Assembly: GCF_015207875.1 (NCBI RefSeq)
Contig: NZ_JADEVZ010000009.1
Location: forward strand, 36,946-100,945
Direction of reading: 5' to 3'
DNA length: 64,000 nt
Origin: Dolichospermum sp. LEGE 00240
Lineage (GTDB): Bacteria; Cyanobacteriota; Cyanobacteriia; Cyanobacteriales; Nostocaceae
Within the stretch, counting starts at the first letter, position 1; each line of letters starts with the position of its first letter. Shown one piece after another: positions 1 through 9,021 of the stretch. Below the pieces are notes generated by a model. The model saw only the letters and a list, made by a program, of their open reading frames with translations, had not been told where the DNA came from and made no database searches. The position numbers and the translations under genes were made by a program.

Positions 1-1376
1 GATTGACCAATTGGGACACCAGAGGTAATCACCACCTTGTCTCCTTCTTGAACCAAACCACTAGCAACAACAGTCTCTACCACATTCACAAACATTTCTT
101 CAGCATTGTGAACAGGTTGAATAAGTAAAGGTTCTACACCCCAAGATAAAGCCAATTGACGATAAGCGGTACAGTCGGCAGTAAGCGCGACAATCGGTGT
201 GCTGGGACGATATTTAGACACCAGTTTGGCTGTACTTCCTGATGTTGTATTGCAGAGAATCGCTTTTGCACCGGTTTCATAGGCAATGCGACACACCGAT
301 TGAGATACTGATTCTGTCACTGTCAAACTACCCGCTTTCGGACTCCAAGAATGTCTATGTCCCTCTTGGAGTACAGTTTCTGTTCTTAAAGCGATATTGT
401 GCATAGTTTGAACAGCAGCTATGGGATATTCGCCCATTGCGGTTTCTCCAGATAACATCACCGCATCTGTTCCATCTAAGATTGAGTTAGCAACGTCTGT
501 GGCTTCAGCGCGAGTGGGGTCAGGGGCGCTAATCATAGACTCTAACATTTGGGTAGCCGTAATCACTGGTTTACCAGCTTGATTACAACGACGGGCAATT
601 TCTTTTTGAATCAGGGGGACTTCATAAATCGGTACTTCCACCCCCAAATCACCACGGGCAATCATAATTCCGTCCGCGACTTGCAGGATAGCATCTAGCT
701 GTTCTACTGCTTCCGCTCGTTCAATTTTGGCAATGAGGCGAATCTTTGAGCCAGCACCTTCAATCATCCGGCGTGCAGGTTCGAGGTCTTGGGGCGATCG
801 CACAAAGGACACTGCTACCCAGTCTATACCTAATTGTATCCCAAATCGCAAATCCATTAAATCCTTTTCTGTAATTGAACTTACAGGTAAAGGAGTTGCG
901 GGTAAATTTACACCTTTGTGAGAAGAAATCAAACCGCCGATATTTACATGAGCGCGAATTCTATCAGCGTCACGACTGGTAACAGTTAATTTCACCCGAC
1001 CATCATTAATTAAAATCGGTTCGCCACAGCGCATCATGGCGAATAGAGTGGGTAGAGGTAAGGGTAACTCATCAATATTTTCACCCTTCTCTTGTAAAAG
1101 AAAAGTCACCTCAGTTCCAGCTTCCAACATTAACCCTTCCGGTGGTAATTTCCCCAACCGAATCTTTGGACCACACAAATCCTGCATAATTGCAATTGGC
1201 TTATGTAAATCCTTGCTAATTTGTCTTAAATGATGAAAAACCTGAGCGTGAGCCTCATAAGCACCATGAGAAAAATTCAACCGCGCCATATTCATTCCCG
1301 CTCTTACCAAAGCTTCTAACTTCTCAGGTGAAGATGTAGCAGGTCCAATAGTACAAACAATTTTAGTGCGACGCAT
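1..1376 (-). CDS. pyk: pyruvate kinase, 3' end beyond the window
   Basis: Pyruvate kinase makes pyruvate and ATP from phosphoenolpyruvate and ADP, the last step of glycolysis. Reading the minus strand from the ATG at 1376 gives about 458 residues that run off the window edge. Visible family motifs are the N-terminus MRRTKIVCTIGPATSS, MNMARLNFSHG, the metal/substrate loop IARGDLGVEV and MLSGETAMG. The C-terminal allosteric part is incomplete because of the window edge, not because of a mutation. It lies 144 bp downstream of gap1 on the same strand, so the pair may be co-transcribed; heterocystous cyanobacteria are known to cluster gap1 and pyk. The identification is secure. Confidence 0.95.
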   Translation of the reverse strand, partial: MRRTKIVCTIGPATSSPEKLEALVRAGMNMARLNFSHGAYEAHAQVFHHLRQISKDLHKPIAIMQDLCGPKIRLGKLPPEGLMLEAGTEVTFLLQEKGENIDELPLPLPTLFAMMRCGEPILINDGRVKLTVTSRDADRIRAHVNIGGLISSHKGVNLPATPLPVSSITEKDLMDLRFGIQLGIDWVAVSFVRSPQDLEPARRMIEGAGSKIRLIAKIERAEAVEQLDAILQVADGIMIARGDLGVEVPIYEVPLIQKEIARRCNQAGKPVITATQMLESMISAPDPTRAEATDVANSILDGTDAVMLSGETAMGEYPIAAVQTMHNIALRTETVLQEGHRHSWSPKAGSLTVTESVSQSVCRIAYETGAKAILCNTTSGSTAKLVSKYRPSTPIVALTADCTAYRQLALSWGVEPLLIQPVHNAEEMFVNVVETVVASGLVQEGDKVVITSGVPIGQ

Positions 1377-1424
1377 AAGTATGTAAGGAGTAACGTTAAG
1401 GTAGCACGCTCCGTTAAGCCCTGG

Positions 1425-1463
1425 AAGAGGCAGGGGAGCAGGGAGCGGGGAGCAGGGGGAGAA
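1425..1463. repeat. STRR-type heptamer tandem repeat between gap1 and pyk
   Basis: A G-rich run built from repeats of the type GGGAGCA/GGGAGCG lies between gap1 and pyk. It resembles the short tandemly repeated repetitive sequences typical of heterocystous cyanobacteria. Similar runs are at 35330-35370 and at the right end of the window. No function is visible. Confidence 0.6.
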
Positions 1464-1520
1464 GAATATTAATCTTGCTCTTACCTCTTGCGGTTCTCAC
1501 TGTCACCTGTCACCTCTCAC

Positions 1521-2594
<1,074 letters not shown>

Positions 2595-2709
2595 TTAATT
2601 CTAGTCTGACTTAGCTGATTCTTACAGTCACAAAAGGCATAAAGTTAATTTAACTGGCATATTTTAAGGTTTAGTTATTGTTCTTTGATGACTTGTGATC
2701 ATTAAAGGT

Positions 2710-2896
2710 TGTTTAAAAGGTATAAATTTATATATCTATGGGCGACGGTCAGTCGCGGCTACACAGACAAAACCCATCTTCATGGGTTGAAAACCTTAAT
2801 TTTTCGTTAGTCCACACAGGTAGACTTTGTTTGTGTACTAGCGTTCGCGTCAGCGTGCCGGAGGCATCTTTATAATCGCCGGAAACTTTTCAAACA
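2710..2896 (+). mobile_element. structured MITE-like element, family A, copy 1 (contains a nested repeat)
   Basis: Ends are tgtttaaaaggt (2710-2721) and acttttcaaaca (2885-2896), an imperfect terminal inverted repeat. Inside are successive hairpins: GCGAC/GTCGC (2742-2756), AACCCA/TGGGTT (2771-2788) and a GTCCAC-type stem (2810-2825). Other copies are at 18701-18889 and, degenerate, at 56122-56240. A second repeat, TTCGCGTCAGCGTGCCGGAG (from 2843), is inserted near the right end. No coding capacity is seen, so the element would be non-autonomous. Confidence 0.7.
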
Positions 2897-2985
2897 TTAC
2901 CTTTTCCCTAGCTTCCAATCTTCACCACCAGTTAAATTACCTAAATAATCATCAATAATATCTGGTAATTCTCTCACTTGATAAT
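2897..2985 (-). pseudogene. DUF29 gene remnant (C-terminal tail only)
   Basis: Minus-strand translation of 2897-2983 ends ...LPDIIDDYLGNLTGGEDWKL plus GKR and a stop, which matches the tail of the intact DUF29 gene that ends at 2986. Only about 28 codons survive. It lies directly downstream of the intact gene, as expected for a tandem duplicate whose body was lost by recombination. Confidence 0.7.
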
Positions 2986-3504
2986 TTACCTTTTCCCTAA
3001 TTTCCAATCTTCACCACCGGGTAACTGTATTAACAGTTCAGCAATAGTTTTTGGTAACTCTTTCACAGAATGTAAATGAGTCAATTCCAAAAATTTCCTA
3101 GCGATAGAGATTACCTCATTTTTATTAACCATTTCCGCTAATTGAAATTCATTATAAATCCCATTCAAAACTTCTAAACTAGCGTCAGCTATGGCTAATT
3201 CAATTTCATCTTCTAACCAACTATCCCATTCATCTTGATTGATATAATAGGATTTTTTATTTTCTTTGAGATTTATTTTTTTAATTTCCACTAACGAATT
3301 GCGAATAGAAGCAACCCAGGAATTAGTTAATCGGTTTTCTATTTGGTTTTTAATTAAATGAATTAACAAAATTCTCAAAAATGCTTGAATATTTCGTAAA
3401 ATCGCTTGTTTACTCATCCCCTCTAATTCATCAACAATAGCTAAAGCATCGCTGTAACGTTTTTCTAAAATACTATTTCTAAGGTCTATTAATTCTTGAG
3501 TCAT
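2986..3504 (-). CDS. DUF29 family protein
   Basis: A 172-residue protein starting MTQELIDLRNSILEKRYSDA and ending in GGEDWKLGKR. It matches the DUF29 family, which is abundant and multi-copy in cyanobacteria and has no established function. The predicted fold is mostly helical with acidic stretches. The ATG at 3504 is preferred over an upstream in-frame start (3531) because the paralogue at 20062 begins with the same MTQELIDLRNSIL. The gene sits between two partial copies of its own 3' end (2897-2985 and 3516-3581), so it is the survivor of a tandem array. The family assignment is confident; no role can be given. Confidence 0.85.
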   Translation of the reverse strand: MTQELIDLRNSILEKRYSDALAIVDELEGMSKQAILRNIQAFLRILLIHLIKNQIENRLTNSWVASIRNSLVEIKKINLKENKKSYYINQDEWDSWLEDEIELAIADASLEVLNGIYNEFQLAEMVNKNEVISIARKFLELTHLHSVKELPKTIAELLIQLPGGEDWKLGKR

Positions 3505-3515
3505 ATTGATTACCT

Positions 3516-3581
3516 TTACTCTAATTTCCAATCTTCACCACCGGGTAAATTACCTAAATAACTATCAATAATATCTGGTAA
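3516..3581 (-). pseudogene. DUF29 gene remnant (C-terminal tail only), upstream copy
   Basis: Minus-strand translation gives LPDIIDSYLGNLPGGEDWKL followed by E and a stop, then 11 nt to the ATG of the intact DUF29 gene. This is the tail of a second, otherwise deleted DUF29 copy. Confidence 0.7.
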
Positions 3582-3795
3582 CTGACCACACAAGTAAATT
3601 CACAGAATCAAACCGGATTCCCATAGCATAAATAGTGCGGTATGTATCGGTTTGATAATTGCTGCGAATTTCAAATACTCACTTAGGCTAGAGATGGCTT
3701 ATTTGCTTGGCTTCCATACCCACTTCCTGCGGTGCTAGTTGATGGTTATTTTCAGTTAATGGAAATAACCAACTTTTAACTTTGTGGATAGATAA

Positions 3796-3903
3796 TTACC
3801 CCAAAAAGCCAGCGAGTAGTAGTGGTAATAGTATCAAAGCAGACCCAATTAAAACCAGGGTGGCTGGATCAATTTTAATGTGGTTCTTTTGTGGATTACG
3901 CAT
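3796..3903 (-). CDS. possible 35-residue single-pass membrane protein
   Basis: Too short for most gene callers. From an ATG at 3903 it encodes 35 residues: a polar N-terminus (MRNPQKNHIKIDPA) then an unbroken hydrophobic stretch (LVLIGSALILLPLLLAGFLG) ending at the stop, typical of small cyanobacterial thylakoid or plasma-membrane peptides. The Shine-Dalgarno match is weak (GGAA about 13 nt upstream). It does not match PsbM, PsbX, PetN, PsaM or Psb30 as I remember them. No function is assigned. Confidence 0.45.
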   Translation of the reverse strand: MRNPQKNHIKIDPATLVLIGSALILLPLLLAGFLG

Positions 3904-3932
3904 TTAGTGAAGTTCCGAAAAATAGTTATTTT

Positions 3933-4066
3933 AACGTGAGTTCGACATAACGATAATTTGTGGAAAACTCACCCCACGTAGGAGTCTCAAGCCCTTATTC
4001 TCTCGTTGAAAAAATCATAACTCCGTTCGCGTAGCGTCTCCGAAGGAGAAACTCCGAACTCACGTT
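3933..4066. mobile_element. 134-bp MITE with 12-bp inverted repeats and 5-bp target duplication
   Basis: The ends are AACGTGAGTTCG (3933-3944) and its exact reverse complement CGAACTCACGTT (4055-4066). Both are flanked directly by ATTTT (3928-3932 and 4067-4071), the expected target-site duplication. The interior is non-coding and carries the palindromic repeat TTCGCGTAGCGTCTCCGAAG. The transposase that mobilised it is not in the window. Confidence 0.8.
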
Positions 4067-4182
4067 ATTTTAGCACAATTTGAATTCAATAATTATCCGA
4101 GCAAAATTAATTCAAGATTTTTAGAAAAAACAAAAATATCTGTATTGTTGATCTGTTCCCCATCCCCAATATATCACTTATT

Positions 4183-5067
4183 TTATTTACAATCATTTAT
4201 GCGAATAAATATCTTGTGATAACAGCCTACTGCTTGTCCAAACCAAAGCCTATCTAAATTTCCCACACAAGCTTTTCCCAAAGACGTTCCTACAGGTTTA
4301 GGTAAATATCCTATGGGGGTATCTGTAGATAATTGGAAATGAGATTCTATATTGGTTATATTTTCTGGTTTCCATCCCACTTTTTGACGAAATTTTTCAT
4401 CTATTTTATCATCAAAATTAATTTGACCATTATTTTCTTGTTTCCAGATTTTAGTTTGGACACTAAAACCAAATCTATTTTCACTAGCATTTAACCACAA
4501 ATTGTCTATATTCTGTAAAGCTTCACAAGGAAAATTTTCAATGGCTCTGGTACTTAACCAATTATTATTTTCTCTGTTAGTGATTTTCAACATTACTGAT
4601 TGTGTTTCTTTGGCAGCAGCTTCCCAATTCTTAGCTTGTAAATATTGACTCAATTGAGTATAATTATCTTGTCTATGCTGAGGATGCCAATAAATCCACT
4701 CTTGAATTTGATAGGATGAAAAAAAAGATAACAATGGAATGCAGGATATTATGATTAATATCGAATATCTAGTTATAAAAGCAATTAATTTATGAATTTT
4801 TTGGTAATAGCGTTGATTGTTTGTTAGTATAGCCAGAAACTGGGAAATTTTTTTCATATCCTCATCTACAAATAAATATATGAGGAAAAATGGTAAACAC
4901 AAAAATACCAAAGTGATGATAAAATTCCCAACTGGATTATTAGTGAGTTCTGGTGTGAGAATAATTAGAGGTATTGTAAAATATACTAACGTCCATACCA
5001 AAAAAAGCTTGCAAATTAAAACAAGCAACTTCAACAAAAATTTATTAACTATCAAATATTTGATCAT
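4183..5067 (-). CDS. membrane protein with C-terminal GUN4 domain
   Basis: 294 residues. The N-terminal half has three hydrophobic segments (about residues 10-38, 48-68 and 95-118). The C-terminal half from NYTQLSQYLQAKNWEAAAKE matches the GUN4 domain: TQSVMLKITNRE, the conserved NFPCEALQNIDNLWL and RFGFSVQ motifs, then VGWKPENITN. GUN4 domains bind porphyrins in the chlorophyll regulator Gun4, but many cyanobacterial proteins fuse the domain to other parts with unknown roles. The start codon is 14 bp from that of the divergent RluA gene, so the two share a very short promoter region. The domain call is confident; the physiological role is unknown. Confidence 0.8.
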   Translation of the reverse strand: MIKYLIVNKFLLKLLVLICKLFLVWTLVYFTIPLIILTPELTNNPVGNFIITLVFLCLPFFLIYLFVDEDMKKISQFLAILTNNQRYYQKIHKLIAFITRYSILIIISCIPLLSFFSSYQIQEWIYWHPQHRQDNYTQLSQYLQAKNWEAAAKETQSVMLKITNRENNNWLSTRAIENFPCEALQNIDNLWLNASENRFGFSVQTKIWKQENNGQINFDDKIDEKFRQKVGWKPENITNIESHFQLSTDTPIGYLPKPVGTSLGKACVGNLDRLWFGQAVGCYHKIFIRINDCK

Positions 5068-5081
5068 ACTCTATATATTTT

Positions 5082-6701
5082 ATGATTTACCTGCATCCGC
5101 TTTCAGATTTTATCTCATCTAATTTGATCATTACTTCGGCACAGCCTAACTATTACTATGAAGGAAAATGTCCCCAAACAGGGGAAATACTCAGATTACC
5201 CCGTACCCCTTTAGCCGAAGCTATAGCTAATAGTCTTATGCAACAAATTGAGCAAAATCATCTTTATTCCCAGGAGGGAAAAATGTATGGTATTTTGTTG
5301 GTTGAATTACCCAATGGTGAACCAAGAGTTATTAAAGCATTTTCTGGTTTATTAAATGGTAATAGTATGGTTCAAGGTTGGGTTTCACCAATTCCTGGTA
5401 GAGAAGAAGTGGCTTTATTAGAAACTCAGACTTTAGCCAAGTTAGAAGCCATTAAACAAGAAATTATTAGCCTTGAGAAACTTTCAGAAAGAGAAGAATA
5501 TAAAACTCTATCTGCTGAATATACTGAACAGTTACAGGCTCTTAGTTTACACCATTATCATAGCAAACTACAACGACAGACACAACGTCAAGAATTTTGG
5601 CAAACTCTCACGGATGAATCCCTAAAAATTGCGCTGGAACAATTGGCAGCAGAAAGTCGTCTACAAGGAATTGAACGTCGCAATCTTAAACGTCGTCAAA
5701 ATGAAATTTTACAGCCTTTACAGAAAATCATCACATCAGCAGATCAGAAAATTGCCGCACTAAAACAACAGCGTAAACAATTATCCCGACAGTTACAAAC
5801 AGAAATGCACGCTGCTTATAGCTTAACTAATTTTCAAGGACAATCTTTATCTCTACAGAAATTATTACCAGCAGGAACACCAACGGGAACGGGAGAATGT
5901 TGCGCTCCTAAATTATTACATTATGCAGCTACTCATCAACTAAAACCTTTAGCAATGGCTGAATTTTGGTGGGGTAATTCTACCGTAGAGGATAAAATAC
6001 AGGGAGAATTTTATGGTGCTTGTTTGGAAAGATGTCAGCCATTAATGGGATTTTTGCTATCAGGATTAAAGCCAAATCAAGTAGAAATAATTTATGAAGA
6101 TGAATGGCTAATTGCTGTCAATAAATCATCAGGATTATTATCTGTTCCTGGTCGTTATTTTCATAATCAAGATAGTGTAATTAGTCGTTTACGTTATTTA
6201 TATCATCAAGAAATAATTGCGGGACATCGTTTAGATCAAGATACTTCGGGAATTTTATTAATTGCTAAAGATGCAATTACTTATTCTCAAATAAGTAAAC
6301 AATTCCAAAAAAGACAAGTATCTAAAGTTTATGAAGCTTTACTTGCAGGTGTTCTCAATATTCAGGAAGGTGAAATTAATTTACCTTTGTGGGGAAATCC
6401 TGACAATCGCCCTTATCAAGAAGTGAATTTAGCACAGGGTAAACCTAGTTTAACTCGCTTCCGCGTGATGAACAGGGAAGGCAATTATACTCGTGTGGAA
6501 TTTGTACCCATTACCGGACGTACCCATCAATTACGGGTTCATGCTGCGGATAAGAGAGGACTGGGAATGAGTATTTTGGGGGATAAACTCTATGGTGATC
6601 ATCAGAATATTGGGAGATTATATCTGCACGCAAGGGAGTTGAGGTTTCAGCATCCTCATGTCAATAAAATCTTGCATTTACAAGTAAAAACACCATTTTA
6701 A
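5082..6701 (+). CDS. RluA-family RNA pseudouridine synthase with long N-terminal extension
   Basis: 539 residues. The C-terminal about 210 residues are a RluA-type catalytic domain: EDEWLIAVNKSSGLLSVPGR, the catalytic aspartate motif HRLDQDTSG, then GRTHQLRVHA. It should isomerise uridine to pseudouridine in rRNA or tRNA; the target base is not predictable. The first about 330 residues are an extension with a long charged, glutamine-rich coiled-coil-like stretch (about 125-250) and a Cys pair (TGECCAPK) before the catalytic domain. Family members are usually 220-330 residues, so this is a fusion of a type recalled from other cyanobacteria. It diverges from the GUN4 protein. Confidence 0.85.
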   Translation: MIYLHPLSDFISSNLIITSAQPNYYYEGKCPQTGEILRLPRTPLAEAIANSLMQQIEQNHLYSQEGKMYGILLVELPNGEPRVIKAFSGLLNGNSMVQGWVSPIPGREEVALLETQTLAKLEAIKQEIISLEKLSEREEYKTLSAEYTEQLQALSLHHYHSKLQRQTQRQEFWQTLTDESLKIALEQLAAESRLQGIERRNLKRRQNEILQPLQKIITSADQKIAALKQQRKQLSRQLQTEMHAAYSLTNFQGQSLSLQKLLPAGTPTGTGECCAPKLLHYAATHQLKPLAMAEFWWGNSTVEDKIQGEFYGACLERCQPLMGFLLSGLKPNQVEIIYEDEWLIAVNKSSGLLSVPGRYFHNQDSVISRLRYLYHQEIIAGHRLDQDTSGILLIAKDAITYSQISKQFQKRQVSKVYEALLAGVLNIQEGEINLPLWGNPDNRPYQEVNLAQGKPSLTRFRVMNREGNYTRVEFVPITGRTHQLRVHAADKRGLGMSILGDKLYGDHQNIGRLYLHARELRFQHPHVNKILHLQVKTPF

Positions 6702-6812
6702 TTAGGAAATATAATTTGTCAAAAGATATTGACAAATACTTTAGACTTATTTTATTATAACAAACGTTCAATATAAAATCCATGATCCCCCTGGTGAAGA
6801 GCAAGCCATGTT

Positions 6813-7394
6813 ATGCCAAAAATTGTTGACCACGAACAATACCGCAAAGAATTACTCAGTCAATGTTTTGATTTATTCGCGGCAAAAGGCTATGCAGCTA
6901 TTACTATGCGGCAGATTTCTGCGGGGTTAAAGGTTTCCACAGGTACGCTGTATCATTATTTTCCCAACAAACAAGCTTTGTTTGAGCAATTGGTGGAAGA
7001 AATTAGTCAGCAGGATGTCATTACAGCTTTAACAGAATTTGGAGGAAAAAAAACCTTATCAGAATTGATGGAAACTTTAGGTCAATACCTTGTTAAAAAT
7101 GAGGATTATTTAATTAAATGGACTTATTTATGGGTTGATTTTTGCCAACATCAAGACTCAAAAATAATCTTAAATAATAGCACTGTTTTTAAACGGGCTA
7201 ATCAACGATGTCAGCAGGTAGCCTGTGATTTATTAGGTGTTCGAGATGTCGTATTAGCATCTTTTGTTTTGAGTTTTGTGAATGGTGTTGTTTTAGAGAA
7301 ATTGTGGGGTAATGAGAACATTGATTTTCCCGAACAGTGTAAGCTGTTAGGAGAAATGATTACGGCATATTTACAGCAAAAAGCCCAGAGTTAA
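6813..7394 (+). CDS. TetR/AcrR family transcriptional regulator
   Basis: 193 residues. The N-terminal helix-turn-helix is typical: LFAAKGYAAITMRQISAGL then STGTLYHYFPNKQALFEQLV. The C-terminal ligand-binding part diverges, as is normal. It precedes the DevB/DevC/DevA-type exporter genes on the same strand (57 bp to devB), so it most likely controls that exporter in response to an unknown ligand. No operator was identified with confidence. Confidence 0.88.
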   Translation: MPKIVDHEQYRKELLSQCFDLFAAKGYAAITMRQISAGLKVSTGTLYHYFPNKQALFEQLVEEISQQDVITALTEFGGKKTLSELMETLGQYLVKNEDYLIKWTYLWVDFCQHQDSKIILNNSTVFKRANQRCQQVACDLLGVRDVVLASFVLSFVNGVVLEKLWGNENIDFPEQCKLLGEMITAYLQQKAQS

Positions 7395-7451
7395 ATTAAT
7401 AATTAACAGCCATAAATACCGATAAATTTATTTTGTGATGAGGTAGTGAAA

Positions 7452-8741
7452 ATGAGTTACAAACTGTCGTTTAAATCCCCAAGTCCAGGTTTGATTGGTT
7501 TAATGCTTGCGGCTACTGCGATTCCATTAGGAATTGTCATTTATGGAGTTTCTAATTTTGGACAATTGGGTAAAACTTCTGTGACAGAATCAAAATCAAT
7601 TGTCCCTGCTCCTCAAGCAGTCACCGCTTTAGGAAGATTAGAACCAGAAACAGAAATAATTAAGTTATCTGCACCTTTAGCATTGGATGGCGATCGCATT
7701 GTCGAAGTATTAGTCAAAGAAGGTGATCATGTTAAATTAGGACAAGTAATTGCTATTTTACAAACCCGTGATCTCTTAAAAAATGCTGTTATTCAAAGCA
7801 CGAAACAAGTCAAAGTTGCTCAAGCTAAACTTGCACAGATTAAAGCTGGAGCTAAATTAGGAGAAATTCAAGAACAGTCGGCAATTATTGAACGAATTAA
7901 AGCCCAATATACAGGAGATAGACAAGCCCAAGAGGAAAATATTGCTCGCATATTAGCCCAATGGGAAGGTGATAGAATTGCCCAAACAGCAACTATTAAT
8001 AAAGTAACCGCAGAACTTAAAAATGCCGAATCAGAATATAAACGCTATGAAAAGTTATTTTCGGAAGGGGCAGTTTCTAATTCTGTAATTGATAGTAAAC
8101 GTTTAAATGTGGAAACGGCTAAACAGACATTAAGTGAGTCCCAAGCTATTCTCAACCGGATTAACACTACAGCCAATAAACAATTAGCCGAAGCTAAAGT
8201 TGCCCTTAATCGCATTAATACTACTAGCAATAAACAAATTAGGGAAACTCAAGCTAAACTGAATAGTATTGCCGAAGTTCGTCCTGTAGATGTGCAGTTA
8301 GCGCAAACAGAAATTGAGAGTGCGATCGCTAATCTCAACCGAGCAAAAACTGAACTAGAAGCAGCTTATATTCGCGCCCCTATGGCGGGACAAATTATCA
8401 AAATTCATACCCGCGTCGGTGAAAAAATTGGTGATCAGGGAATTGCTGACTTTGCCCAAACTAACAAAATGATGGCAGTAGCAGAAGTTTATCAAACCGA
8501 TATTAGTAAAGTCAAATTAGGACAAAAAGCCATCATCACCAGTCAAGGATTTCCAGGAAAATTACAAGGTACAGTCCAGCAAATTGGCTTACAAGTCAAC
8601 CGTCAGAATGTTTTTAGTGATCAACCAGGAGAAAATTTAGATAGTCGCATTGTCGAAGTAAAAATTCGCCTAACTCCTGAAGATAGTAAAAAAGTTTCTG
8701 GCTTAACTAACTTACAAGTACAAACAGCAATTAAATTGTAA
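7452..8741 (+). CDS. HlyD-like membrane fusion protein, DevB family
   Basis: Periplasmic adaptor of an ABC exporter. One N-terminal membrane segment (about LIGLMLAATAIPLGIVIYGV) is followed by a biotinyl-lipoyl-like half motif (RIVEVLVKEGDHVKLGQVI), a long coiled-coil hairpin (about residues 115-290) with two repeats of the type ALNRINTT-NKQ, and the returning lipoyl half (YIRAPMAGQIIKIHTRVGE). The ATG at 7452 is chosen over a GTG at 7446 because GAGG (7440-7443) lies 8 nt before it. It forms an operon with the DevC and DevA homologues. Heterocyst DevB exports glycolipids, but genomes carry several paralogues and the TetR neighbour suggests another substrate. Confidence 0.88.
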   Translation: MSYKLSFKSPSPGLIGLMLAATAIPLGIVIYGVSNFGQLGKTSVTESKSIVPAPQAVTALGRLEPETEIIKLSAPLALDGDRIVEVLVKEGDHVKLGQVIAILQTRDLLKNAVIQSTKQVKVAQAKLAQIKAGAKLGEIQEQSAIIERIKAQYTGDRQAQEENIARILAQWEGDRIAQTATINKVTAELKNAESEYKRYEKLFSEGAVSNSVIDSKRLNVETAKQTLSESQAILNRINTTANKQLAEAKVALNRINTTSNKQIRETQAKLNSIAEVRPVDVQLAQTEIESAIANLNRAKTELEAAYIRAPMAGQIIKIHTRVGEKIGDQGIADFAQTNKMMAVAEVYQTDISKVKLGQKAIITSQGFPGKLQGTVQQIGLQVNRQNVFSDQPGENLDSRIVEVKIRLTPEDSKKVSGLTNLQVQTAIKL

Positions 8742-8996
8742 TTTATTTGTAACCGTTCACGGGGGGTACAAAAAACGCTCTATATGAGATTCCACGAAAA
8801 CAGCATGAAAAACGTTATAGATTTGATTTTTTTAGGTCATTTGAAATTCGCAAAATCTCTATATCGGTTTGCAAATCGTTTTCCAGCCAATTTAAGAACC
8901 ATTCGTTAATATGTCAAGTTGCCTGAAAAACCCAACAGACAAAGCTTTCAGGTTTTTTAATAAATTCTCACCCTCTGTGAACGGTTACATTTATTT
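8741..8996. mobile_element. IS66-like MITE (240 bp) inserted at the end of the DevB gene
   Basis: The element proper is 8749-8988. Its ends are GTAACCGTTCAC (8749-8760) and GTGAACGGTTAC (8977-8988), an exact inverted repeat, each followed inward by a G-rich stretch. Both sides carry ATTTATTT (8741-8748 and 8989-8996), an 8-bp direct duplication. GTAA termini and 8-bp duplications are hallmarks of the IS66 family, so this is a non-autonomous relative. It separates devB from devC by 280 bp in an otherwise compact operon. Confidence 0.8.
8922..8958 (+). terminator. possible rho-independent terminator inside the MITE
   Basis: CCTGAAA (8922-8928) pairs with TTTCAGG (8946-8952), followed directly by six T. 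If functional it would reduce transcription of devC and devA from the devB promoter. The 7-bp stem is short, so the call is tentative. Confidence 0.4.
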
Positions 8997-9021
8997 CCTG
9001 TCAAGGTGCATAAAAAAACTC

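Noticed and set aside
4817..5122. 101-codon plus-strand ORF
   Set aside because: Antisense to the GUN4 membrane protein start region and overlapping the RluA start; no coding pattern.
8911..9021. N-terminal extension of DevC by 37 residues
   Set aside because: The extension is translated mainly from the IS66-like MITE; the ATG at 9022 gives the family's normal N-terminus.
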